DNA of 64,000 nt from Renibacterium sp. (GTDB lineage Bacteria; Actinomycetota; Actinomycetes; Actinomycetales; Micrococcaceae), in the NCBI GenBank assembly GCA_017419405.1, contig JAFOLH010000014.1, positions 124,001-188,000 of the forward strand, read 5' to 3'. Positions within the stretch are counted from its first letter, which is position 1. Each line of letters opens with the position of its first letter. A program made the translations under genes and the position numbers. Below are positions 33,238 to 41,868 of this stretch, in pieces. Below the pieces are notes generated by a model. It saw nothing but the letters and a program-made list of their open reading frames with translations, did not search any database and was not told the origin of the DNA.

Positions 33238-34809
33238 TCAACCCAGCCGCCACTTCTGATTCGGGTTTCCGGAACACTCCCACAACTGCAGAGGCGTTCC
33301 GCTGGCGCTGTTGTTGCCGGTCACGTCCACGCACTTGTTCGCCAGAATCGAGACCAGGTCCCCGGCCCCGCTCAGCGTGAACTGCTGCGCCTTGTTCCCG
33401 CTGCAGTTCGCCAGCTGGATCGCGGTGCCGTTCGCCGTATTGGCCCACGCAACGTCCATGCACTTGCCGCCGGCGCGAACTGTGCCATCGCCGACGAAGT
33501 CCCATTTCTGCGCGCCGCTGCCGTTGCAATCCCAAAGCTGCAGCCGCTTGCCGTCGGCGAAGTCGGAGTTCGGCACGTCGATGCATTTGTTGGCCAGGCC
33601 GATGATCGACCGGCCACCGCCTCCGCCGCCTTGCAGCTTGAGCCGCAGCCCGTATTTCTGCAGGATCGGCTGCAGCGGCTGGAAGATCGAATCTCCCCCG
33701 CTGGAGCAGTTGCCGGAACCGCCCGAGGTGACGCCCTGTGCCTGGTTGCCGGAGATGAAGGAACCGCCGGAATCACCGCCCTCCACGCAGGCGCTCGTCG
33801 TGGTCATCCCGTACACCGGTCCGTCGGAGTAGTTGACCGTGACGTTTTTGGCCCGGACATTGCCGCAGCGCCAGCCGGTGGTGCGGCCGGATCGGCAGAT
33901 CGAGGCACCCACCGCAGCCTCATCGGAGCCGCTGACCAACGCAGCACTGCCGTTGTACATGTTCACATTGGCCTGCACGTCCCAATTGCCATTGGTCTGC
34001 ACCCAGGCGTAGTCGTTGCCCGGGAAGCTCGAACCGCGGTACGTGCCCAGCTCCGCGCCGTTGAAGCCCTGGACATTCTGCCCGTTGGCGCCGCAGTGCC
34101 CGGCGGTGACGAACCCGCCGTCGACCGCGAATCCGATCGAGCACAGGACATAGCCGCCGGAGACATTCCGCCGGAATTCGTCACCGCCACGGGTGACGTC
34201 CTTGGGCTCGTAGCCGGCGTTCACAGCGACGGTCCGGATCGCCGAAGCATCGGCCCCGGAGCTCCGGATCAACTCCGCCGCTGCGGCCGCGTCCTGGGAT
34301 TCGACCACCACGGTGTTGCTGGTCGGATCCACGTACCAGGAACGCACCGGGTTCGCCGCTTCCGCAGTTTTGGCATCGAGGGCCGCTTTGACCTGATCCA
34401 ACTCGTTGAGGCTCCGGCCGACCAGGACCGGCTCCGCGCCGCTCGCGGCAATCAGCCCGGCCTGTGCCGGATCGGTAGTGCCGACCGAAGGCGTCGTCGA
34501 GCCTTTCGGCAACCAGGTGCCGGCATAGGCCTCGCCCAGCGAGCTGCTGAGCTCGCCCTCGATCCGGCCGGCGTCGGCGTCGGCGTCGAGCTGTGCTTGG
34601 ACGCCGTCGGCACTGAGTCCGAGGTCGCGCTGCATCGCCTCCGATTGCGCGGCCGGGATCGGATCCGCGGCATTGGGGGCGGCCGACGCCGTGCTTCCGC
34701 TGCCTTCCGGCGCGGACGGCCCGAGCGGGGCTGCCTCCGCCATGCCCATCCCGGCCGCGGTCAACAGCATCGCCAACGTCAACGCTGTCATTGTTCGGTA
34801 CTTTGCCAT
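33238..34809 (-). CDS. Secreted S1-family serine protease with C-terminal ricin-type lectin domain (yeast-lytic protease type)
   Basis: 523 residues: signal peptide (1 to about 27), a propeptide of the alpha-lytic/streptogrisin type (to about 205), a chymotrypsin-fold catalytic domain (about 206-390; His238 in TAGHCG, Asp266 in GNDYAW, Ser347 in GDSGGS), a Gly linker and a ricin-B trefoil (about 400-523) with three repeats ending GAQKW, KAQQF and NQKW. Length and order match the Rarobacter/Oerskovia yeast-lytic proteases, whose lectin tail binds mannoproteins. It lies 64 bp downstream of a GH64 glucanase on the same strand. AAAGGAG precedes the ATG. Confidence 0.93.
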   Translation of the reverse strand: MAKYRTMTALTLAMLLTAAGMGMAEAAPLGPSAPEGSGSTASAAPNAADPIPAAQSEAMQRDLGLSADGVQAQLDADADAGRIEGELSSSLGEAYAGTWLPKGSTTPSVGTTDPAQAGLIAASGAEPVLVGRSLNELDQVKAALDAKTAEAANPVRSWYVDPTSNTVVVESQDAAAAAELIRSSGADASAIRTVAVNAGYEPKDVTRGGDEFRRNVSGGYVLCSIGFAVDGGFVTAGHCGANGQNVQGFNGAELGTYRGSSFPGNDYAWVQTNGNWDVQANVNMYNGSAALVSGSDEAAVGASICRSGRTTGWRCGNVRAKNVTVNYSDGPVYGMTTTSACVEGGDSGGSFISGNQAQGVTSGGSGNCSSGGDSIFQPLQPILQKYGLRLKLQGGGGGGRSIIGLANKCIDVPNSDFADGKRLQLWDCNGSGAQKWDFVGDGTVRAGGKCMDVAWANTANGTAIQLANCSGNKAQQFTLSGAGDLVSILANKCVDVTGNNSASGTPLQLWECSGNPNQKWRLG

Positions 34810-34873
34810 GGTCTAGCTCCTTTCAGTGGTGTTTCAGTGATCTTCGGTCCGGTGCAACACCGGACCGGCCGGC

Positions 34874-36064
34874 TCAGTTGAACGAGGTGATTTCAATCGC
34901 TGCGGACTGCGGATTGCCGTCCTGGACCAGCGATTCCTGGGCTCCGACGTCATCGAACGGGAAGGCGTAGGCCTTTTTGTCCGCCATGTTCGCGTGCACC
35001 ACCCGGGCGTAGTGATTGGTGCGGTCTTTGGTGTAGAAGGTCGAAGGATTCAGTGTGGGCTGCTGGTCGTAATCCGCCAGCGTGGACCGGTTCAGCGCCG
35101 CCCCGAGGGTGCGCGCGATCGGGCCGACCACTTGGTCGTTGGGGGCCTGCAGATTGCCGTCGCAGTTCCAGACATTCGCACTGCTGGGCTTGTTGAAGCT
35201 GGCGACCCGATTGCCCGAGGTGTCCGTGAAAACCATGGTGTCGCCTTGCGTCCGGCCGGTGAACTTGACCGCAGGGCGATCGCCGAACGGCACCACCGTG
35301 AGCGGTTTGTTGGCATAAGTGCTCCAGGCCCGGGCGATTTCCGCGTCGAGGTATTTGCTGTCCAGCAAACCGACGCCGGTGGCTTTTCCGGCGGAAAGGA
35401 TCCGGACCACGGTGCCGTCGCTGCGCTGGATCACCGAACGCTGCCAATCCGGCAGCGCCCGGATCTGCGAAATGATGTTCTTCCGCCCTTGCGGCACCAG
35501 CGCGCCGGCCTTTTTGGTCACTCCGTTCTGCCCGGTGACCGATACCGTATGCGGCACCGCGAACATGTCCACTTGCGAGGAATTCAGCCAGATTCCGGCA
35601 TCGTTGTAGGTGAACTCACTGAAGTCGAACAGGATGTTGTAGTTCGGGTCGCTGGGGTTGGATTCGGCTGGTTGGACCAACCCGTCCGGAGTCAGTCGGA
35701 AGTCGAGCTTGCTGCCGAAAGCCAGGTAGATCCGCCCGGAAAAGCCCTTGGGAACCTGGAGCGAAGATGAGCCGCCCTTGCCGGCACCGGTTATCGAAAC
35801 ATCCGGCGCCGGAGCGGGCGGATTGGCGCCACGCGGCCAGGGCGTGAAGTTGCCGGACTGGTTGACGTAGCCGAGCCTGCCGGTGGCCAGGTCGGTTCCG
35901 AGGACATACAAAAAGAGCTGCTGGTCCAATCCGGAATTGTTGCTGATCGTGAAGGTCAGCTTTGCCGGACCGGCTGCGTTGGCTACTGCATTGGGGCCAA
36001 CCGCTGCGGCAATCGTCGCTACGGGTAAAGCGAGCAGAATTGCCCGCCGTGAAATTGGTGTCAT
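34874..36064 (-). CDS. Secreted GH64 beta-1,3-glucanase
   Basis: 396 residues with a Tat-like signal (SRRAILLALPVATIAAA, cleavage after about residue 30). The mature protein has the GH64 two-domain form: an N-terminal barrel (KLTFTISNNSGLDQQLFLY), the characteristic NSSQVDMFAVPHTVSVTG and a C-terminal part with LTVVPFGDRPAVKFTG. GH64 enzymes cut long beta-1,3-glucan into laminaripentaose. No carbohydrate-binding module is attached. Gene order with the lectin-tailed protease indicates one function: attack on yeast or fungal cell walls. Confidence 0.92.
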   Translation of the reverse strand: MTPISRRAILLALPVATIAAAVGPNAVANAAGPAKLTFTISNNSGLDQQLFLYVLGTDLATGRLGYVNQSGNFTPWPRGANPPAPAPDVSITGAGKGGSSSLQVPKGFSGRIYLAFGSKLDFRLTPDGLVQPAESNPSDPNYNILFDFSEFTYNDAGIWLNSSQVDMFAVPHTVSVTGQNGVTKKAGALVPQGRKNIISQIRALPDWQRSVIQRSDGTVVRILSAGKATGVGLLDSKYLDAEIARAWSTYANKPLTVVPFGDRPAVKFTGRTQGDTMVFTDTSGNRVASFNKPSSANVWNCDGNLQAPNDQVVGPIARTLGAALNRSTLADYDQQPTLNPSTFYTKDRTNHYARVVHANMADKKAYAFPFDDVGAQESLVQDGNPQSAAIEITSFN

Positions 36065-36481
36065 GATGCTTCCTTGCTGGGTCAGGAAGGAGCTCGGCTA
36101 TCGATGGAAAACCGTCGGCCGAGACCCCAGGCGATGAGCAGAAAAGGTGCATTGGACCCGTCCGCCCTGGTCTATTCCAGGACAGTCGGAAATATCCATG
36201 ACCAATGTTTAGCATTAGAACTGTCGAAAAACGACATAAGTTTGCTGAAAGTTGTCCGTTAAAAGTAGAATTCCGTTATTTTGGGCAACTAAGTCGCCTA
36301 AAGGCGATAACCCATCCGCAGCTCGGACTGAAATTGCGACTCATGATCGCAATTCCGGTCGGAATCAGCAAAAAGCCTGTATATTTGCTGTGTTTCTGCT
36401 GTAGTGTCCTGATTTGGGGCGGGCTTTCGCCGTACCTCCCGGGCGCTGCCCGGACCGCCAGACCATGCTGAGGAGTTCACG
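36065..36481. other. 417-bp AT-richer intergenic region
   Basis: Divergent promoter region between the glucanase and the lipoprotein gene. About 36180-36420 is clearly lower in GC than its surroundings. A short CGCCTAAAGGCG hairpin lies at about 36295-36306. No convincing gene in either strand. Confidence 0.5.
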
Positions 36482-36985
36482 ATGTCATACCGATCGACGC
36501 CCGCCACCTTCCGGGCTTCAGTACCCGCAGCCGGCGCGTTGCTGCTCGGACTCCTGCTCAGCGGATGCGGCCTGATCGGCGGCAACGACGCCCAACGCGA
36601 CCCTTCCGGCACGGTTACCGCTTCGTCCACCGCCGACGCATTCACGATCAAGGTCGGCGATTGCGTGAATGAACCCGAAGGCACCACCTTCAGCGAAATC
36701 GTGGCGATCCCCTGCGACCAGCCCCATGACCTCGAAGCCTATGCATCGACGAAACTGCCCGACGGCGATTTTCCCGGCAGGTCCGCGATCGGCGACAAAG
36801 TGGATGAATTCTGCGATCCGAAATTCCTGGAATTCGTGGGCATTGCCTACAACGACTCGAGCCTGAGCAGCGTCCCGTTCACGCCCACTTCGGAAAGCTG
36901 GAGCGGCGGCGACCGGGAAATCGTCTGCCTGGTCGGGCAGGAAAAAACCAAGACCACCGGCACGCTCAAAGCTTCGAACAAATAG
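36482..36985 (+). CDS. Lipoprotein with septum-formation domain
   Basis: 167 residues: signal ending in lipobox LLSGC (Cys near 29), a short disordered linker, then a Septum_form-type domain (about 55-155) recognised by IKVGDCVNEP, IPCDQPHDLEAYA and a C-terminal REIVCLVGQ, with conserved cysteines that probably form disulfides. AGGAG stands before the ATG. The family is widespread in actinobacteria and found near cell-division or cell-envelope genes; its biochemical role is not established. Confidence 0.82.
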   Translation: MSYRSTPATFRASVPAAGALLLGLLLSGCGLIGGNDAQRDPSGTVTASSTADAFTIKVGDCVNEPEGTTFSEIVAIPCDQPHDLEAYASTKLPDGDFPGRSAIGDKVDEFCDPKFLEFVGIAYNDSSLSSVPFTPTSESWSGGDREIVCLVGQEKTKTTGTLKASNK

Positions 36986-37215
36986 CTTTTCCGGTTCGGA
37001 CCACGGCAATTGCGACCGGATGTCTCCCAGGTGCGCGACTGTCGCAGCCTATGTTTGGTAACTTATCTCCATTGCGCAACCTGGAGTTAACCACTTTCTG
37101 GTTGGCTGGCACGCAGAGTCCCGTCATCGTTCACTCGCACCCCCTGTTTCGGTTCAGGGACCGATGACGCTCGCCACTGCGGCCTCCTGCGCCGGGTTGT
37201 GGCTCAACGAAGAGT

Positions 37216-40200
37216 ATGAAGAATCGGGGAAAAATGACAGTGAAGTCCATGCGCGCCGCGCTGGGCACGCTCTTGGCTGCGGGTCTCATCGCCGCACCGA
37301 TAGCTGCCTCGCCAGCTCTGGCCGCCAACGAAAACCCCACTCCGGCAGAAAGCGCGGTTTCCGCGTCCCCGGTAGTGATCAATGAGGCCTACCTCAACGG
37401 TGGGAGCTCCGGAGCCAGCTACAAGAACAAGTTCGTGGAGCTGTACAACGCTTCCGACGCCGCAGTGTCCTTGGACGGCTGGTCGCTGCAGTACCGCAGC
37501 GCCACCGGTTCCGCAGCACCGACCGGGGTGGCCCCGCTCAAGGGCTCCATCGCGGCCCGCGGCTATTACCTGGTCAAAGGCAACTCGAACGCCGCCAACG
37601 GGGCCGAACTGCCCGCGGCGGATGCGGACGCCTCCAACTTCAGTTTCAGCGGCAGCGCCGGGACCTTGATCCTGGCCAAGAAGTCCAGCGCGCTGAACCC
37701 GCTGGCCACCGGCTCGGTCACCGGCAACCCCGACGTCGCCGATCTGCTCGGCTACGGCAGCTCCAACACCTTCGAAACCGCAGCGGCGAGCGCGCCGAGC
37801 GTTTCCAAGTCGCTCAACCGCACCGGATTCGCGGATTCGGACGACAACTCCAAAGACTTCAGCCTCGCCGCGCCCACTCCGCAGGGCTCCGGCGGGACCG
37901 GTCCGGTCGATCCGGGCCCGGGCAACCCGACGATTTCCACGATCAAGGAGATCCAGGGCGAATCGGACAGCAGCCCGCTGGTCGGCAAAAACGTCACGAC
38001 CCGCGGATTGGTCACCGCCGCCTACCCGACCGGCGGCTTCAACGGTTACTTCATCCAGACTCCGGGCACCGGCGGCGACATCGACTTCAGCACGCACAAG
38101 GCCTCGGACGCGGTCTTCGTCTATTCCCCGGACACCGTCGGCCAAGTCCGGATCGGCGATTACGTCGAGGTCACCGGAACCGTCAGCGAGTTCCCGGCCA
38201 CCGGACCCTCGCTGACCGAAATCACGGTCCCGGCGGGCAAACTGGCGAAACTCACCGATGCCGCCCCGGCGGTCAAGGCGGCCGCCGTCGGGCTCCCCGG
38301 AAGCGACGCGCAGCGCGAATCACTCGAAGGCATGCTGCTGGCGCCGACCGGCGACTTCACGGTTGCCGACAACTACTCGCTCAACAGCTACGGCGAAGTC
38401 GGCTTGGCTGCCGGAACCGCACCGCTGACCCAACCGAACTCGGTGTACCCCTACGGATCCGCCGAGAACACCCAGCTGGCAGCGGACAACGCCGCGAAGT
38501 CGATCGGGCTCGACGACGGCGCGAGCACCAACTTCCTGAGCAAGGCCAATCAAGGCTTGCCGCTGCCCTACCTGACCAAGACTGATCCGGTCCGGGTCGG
38601 CTCCGCGGTCAGCTTCAAGACCAATGTGATCATGGACCAGCGCAACGGCTCCTACAAGTTCCAGCCGCTGAGCCAGCTCACCCCGGACAACGCCGCCACG
38701 GTGCAGCCGGCCGGGTTCGCGAACACCCGGACCACCGCTCCGAACCAGGTCGGCGGAAATCTGAAGATCTCCTCCTTCAATGTGGAGAACTACTTCATCC
38801 ACACCGGGGACCAGGATCCCAAGTGCGTCGCCTACACGGACCGCGACGGCAATCCGATCACGGTGCAGAAGGGCTGCAATCAGCGCGGCGCTTGGGATCA
38901 AGCGAATCTGCAGCGTCAGCAGGACAAGATCGTCGCTGGGATCACCGGCACCGGAGCGGACATCGTCTCGCTCGAAGAGATCGAGAATTCAGCGAAGTTC
39001 GCCGATACCGCCAATGACCGGGACAAGGCCCTGCGCACTCTGGTCGAAGCGCTCAATGCTTCAGCGGGCTCGGCCGTCTGGGACTATGTCCGTTCCCCGC
39101 AGGCCCGGCCGGACGCCAGCAAAGAAGACGTAATCCGCACCGCGTTCATCTTCAAGCAGGCGGTGGCAGAGCCGGTCGGCGATTCGGTGATCCTCGACGA
39201 TGCAGCCTTCACCGGCATCGCGCGGCAGCCGTTGGCGCAATCCTTCAAAGCCAAGGGCGCGGCCGATTCCAGCCAGTTCCTGGCCATCGTCAACCACTTC
39301 AAGTCCAAAGGCTCCGCAGCGACGCCGGACGACACCGATAAGGGACAGGGCAACTCGAACCTGGCCCGGGTCAAGCAGGCCCAAGCCCTGCTGGGCTTCG
39401 CGGACCAGCTGAAGACCGACAAGAACACCGACAAGGTACTGCTGATCGGTGACTTCAACTCATACAGCAAGGAAGACCCGCTCAACAAGCTCACCGATGC
39501 CGGCTACATCGATTTGGAGTCCGGCAGCGGCAAGCAGACCTACCTCTTCGGTGGCCGGATCGGATCCCTGGACCATGTCTTCGCCTCGCCGTCGATGAAG
39601 GCCCAGGTCACCGGAGCCGATGTTTGGAACATCAACTCCGTGGAGTCCGTGGCTTTGGACTACTCGCGGTGGAACTACAACGTCACCAACTACTACAACG
39701 CTGATCCGTACCGGGCCAGCGATCACGACCCGGTCGTCGTCGGGCTCAATGTCCCCGGCGCACCGGCGCCGGACAAGGAACTGAACTTCCTGAACATCAA
39801 TGATTTCCATGGCCGGATCGACCAGAACACGGTCAAGTTCGCCGGAACCGTGGAGCAGCTCAAAGCCGCTTCGCCGGCCGGGGCCACGGCATTCCTCTCC
39901 GCCGGAGACAACGTTTCCGCTTCGCTGTATGCCTCTTCGGTGCAGGGCGACCAGCCCACGATCGATGTGCTCAATGCGCTCGGCCTGCAGGCATCGGCCG
40001 TCGGCAACCACGAGTTCGACAAGGGCTACAACGACCTGGTGAACCGGATCCAGCAAAAAGACGGCACCCCCAACGCGGCATGGTCCTACTTGGGCGCGAA
40101 CGTCTACAAAAAGGGCACCACGACCCCGGCGCTGCCGGAGTACAAACTGCTCACCGTGAATGGTGAAAAGGTCGCGGTGATCGGTGCCGTCACCCAGGAG

Positions 40201-41760
40201 ACCGGAACTCTGGTCAGCCCCGAAGGGGTCAAGGACTTGGACTTCGGCGACCCGGTCGAGGCCGTGAACCGGGTAGCCGCGAAGCTCCAGGCGGACAAGG
40301 CCGCGGACTTCATCGTGGCGGACTTCCACGAAGGTGCCGGATCCGGTGCGAAAGACGGCGCGACGATCGAGCAGGAAATCGCCGCCGGCGGCGCATTCGC
40401 CGACATCGTGACCAAGACCTCGGCAGCGGTCAACGTGATCTTCACCGGCCACACGCACAAGGAATACGCCTGGGACGCGCCGATTCCCGGCAAGCCGGGG
40501 AAGACCCGTCCGGTGCTGCAGACCGGCAACTACGGCGAGAACGTCGGCCAAGTGCAGTTGATGGTCAACCCGAACGACAAGTCGGTGACCAGCTACACGG
40601 TCAAGAACAACCCGCGCAGCACCGCGGCCGACGCCGACCTGGTGGCCAAGTACCCGGCGGTCGCGAAGGTGAAAGACATCACCGACAAAGCGCTGGCCTA
40701 CGCCAAAGCCGAAGGCAGCAAACCGCTGGGCAGCATCAAGGCGGACATCACCACGGCGTACACCACCGATCCGAAGACCGGCGCCAAGGTCCGCGACGAC
40801 CGGTCCAACGAATCCACGTTGGGCAATTTGGTCGCCGATTCGCTGAAGGCCACCTTGGCTCCGGCGAACCTGGGCGGTGCCGAAATCGGCATTGTGAATC
40901 CAGGCGGCCTGCGCGCCGACCTGCTGTTCAAGAATGCCAATGCCGACGACGGCGTGGTCAACGTGGCCAACGCCAACGCGGTGCTGCCCTTCGTGAACAA
41001 TCTGTGGACCACTACCCTGACCGGGGCGCAATTCAAGACGTTGCTGGAGCAGCAATGGCAGCCGGACGGTTCCTCCCGGACCTTCCTCGCGCTCAGCGTC
41101 TCGAAGAACGTTTCGTTCACCTATGACCCCACCCGGGCCAAGGGCGATCGGATCACCTCGATCGTGGTCAACGGCGGATTGATCGATCCGGCGAAGGATT
41201 ACCGGATCGGCACCTTCAGCTTCCTGGCCACCGGCGGAGACAATTTCAGCGTCTTCAAAGAAGGCAAGGGCACCAAGGATTCCGGTTTGATCGATCGCGA
41301 CGGCTGGTTCGACTACATCACGAAGAACTCCCCGCTCAGCCCGGACTTCAACCGCCGCGGCGTGCTGATCACCGGGGCTCCGGCCTCGGTGACCGCGGGC
41401 CAGCAAGTCACGGTGAAGCTCAGCAAGGCTGATCTGACCTCGCTGGGTACGCCGGCGAGCAGCTCAGTCAAGGTCCGTTACGAGCCGGAAAGCGGCGCTG
41501 CCAGCGATCTCGGCACGGCCAAAGTCACGGCCGGCGAAGCCGAGATCAGCTTCAAAGTGCCGGCCACGCTGAAGGGCGGCAAATTCACCCTGACCACGGA
41601 TACCGGGACCAACAGCCGGTTGCCGATTTCGGTGCCCACCACGAGCGAGCCTCCGGGCAACATCGTCGATTGGGTGATCAAGACCGTCGTCGGAATCGTC
41701 AAGGTGGTTGTTCCGGTGGTCGTCAGCATCCTCAAGGGCCTGTTCTGGTGGATCCGCTGA
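37216..41760 (+). CDS. Large secreted nuclease / 5'-nucleotidase (ExeM/NucH-like fused to UshA-like)
   Basis: 1,514 residues. Signal peptide (to about 37), lamin-tail domain (about 48-190), OB-fold of the YhcR type (about 235-345), endonuclease/exonuclease/phosphatase domain (about 515-845, from ISSFNVENYF to SDHDPVVVGL), calcineurin-like metallophosphatase (about 855-1110; NINDFHGRID, GNHEFDKGYND, TGHTHKEY), 5'-nucleotidase C-terminal domain (about 1150-1380), an Ig-like module and a hydrophobic tail of about 25 residues ending WWIR. It could degrade extracellular DNA or RNA and then dephosphorylate the nucleotides. ATG 37234 is an alternative start. No LPXTG-type motif is present. Confidence 0.93.
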   Translation: MKNRGKMTVKSMRAALGTLLAAGLIAAPIAASPALAANENPTPAESAVSASPVVINEAYLNGGSSGASYKNKFVELYNASDAAVSLDGWSLQYRSATGSAAPTGVAPLKGSIAARGYYLVKGNSNAANGAELPAADADASNFSFSGSAGTLILAKKSSALNPLATGSVTGNPDVADLLGYGSSNTFETAAASAPSVSKSLNRTGFADSDDNSKDFSLAAPTPQGSGGTGPVDPGPGNPTISTIKEIQGESDSSPLVGKNVTTRGLVTAAYPTGGFNGYFIQTPGTGGDIDFSTHKASDAVFVYSPDTVGQVRIGDYVEVTGTVSEFPATGPSLTEITVPAGKLAKLTDAAPAVKAAAVGLPGSDAQRESLEGMLLAPTGDFTVADNYSLNSYGEVGLAAGTAPLTQPNSVYPYGSAENTQLAADNAAKSIGLDDGASTNFLSKANQGLPLPYLTKTDPVRVGSAVSFKTNVIMDQRNGSYKFQPLSQLTPDNAATVQPAGFANTRTTAPNQVGGNLKISSFNVENYFIHTGDQDPKCVAYTDRDGNPITVQKGCNQRGAWDQANLQRQQDKIVAGITGTGADIVSLEEIENSAKFADTANDRDKALRTLVEALNASAGSAVWDYVRSPQARPDASKEDVIRTAFIFKQAVAEPVGDSVILDDAAFTGIARQPLAQSFKAKGAADSSQFLAIVNHFKSKGSAATPDDTDKGQGNSNLARVKQAQALLGFADQLKTDKNTDKVLLIGDFNSYSKEDPLNKLTDAGYIDLESGSGKQTYLFGGRIGSLDHVFASPSMKAQVTGADVWNINSVESVALDYSRWNYNVTNYYNADPYRASDHDPVVVGLNVPGAPAPDKELNFLNINDFHGRIDQNTVKFAGTVEQLKAASPAGATAFLSAGDNVSASLYASSVQGDQPTIDVLNALGLQASAVGNHEFDKGYNDLVNRIQQKDGTPNAAWSYLGANVYKKGTTTPALPEYKLLTVNGEKVAVIGAVTQETGTLVSPEGVKDLDFGDPVEAVNRVAAKLQADKAADFIVADFHEGAGSGAKDGATIEQEIAAGGAFADIVTKTSAAVNVIFTGHTHKEYAWDAPIPGKPGKTRPVLQTGNYGENVGQVQLMVNPNDKSVTSYTVKNNPRSTAADADLVAKYPAVAKVKDITDKALAYAKAEGSKPLGSIKADITTAYTTDPKTGAKVRDDRSNESTLGNLVADSLKATLAPANLGGAEIGIVNPGGLRADLLFKNANADDGVVNVANANAVLPFVNNLWTTTLTGAQFKTLLEQQWQPDGSSRTFLALSVSKNVSFTYDPTRAKGDRITSIVVNGGLIDPAKDYRIGTFSFLATGGDNFSVFKEGKGTKDSGLIDRDGWFDYITKNSPLSPDFNRRGVLITGAPASVTAGQQVTVKLSKADLTSLGTPASSSVKVRYEPESGAASDLGTAKVTAGEAEISFKVPATLKGGKFTLTTDTGTNSRLPISVPTTSEPPGNIVDWVIKTVVGIVKVVVPVVVSILKGLFWWIR

Positions 41761-41793
41761 TCTAGCCCCGCTTCTCCCCGCGCGCTCCCCGCG

Positions 41794-41850
41794 CGAACGC
41801 ACACTTGGTGCGGGTGTTTGATGAAAACACCCGCACCAAGTGTGCGTTCG
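41794..41850. terminator. Bidirectional terminator
   Basis: Perfect 26-bp inverted repeat (41794-41819 and 41825-41850) with a 5-nt loop and a following TTTTT, between the nuclease gene and the convergent FAD protein gene. Confidence 0.85.
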
Positions 41851-41868
41851 GGGCGGGTTTTTGGGCCG

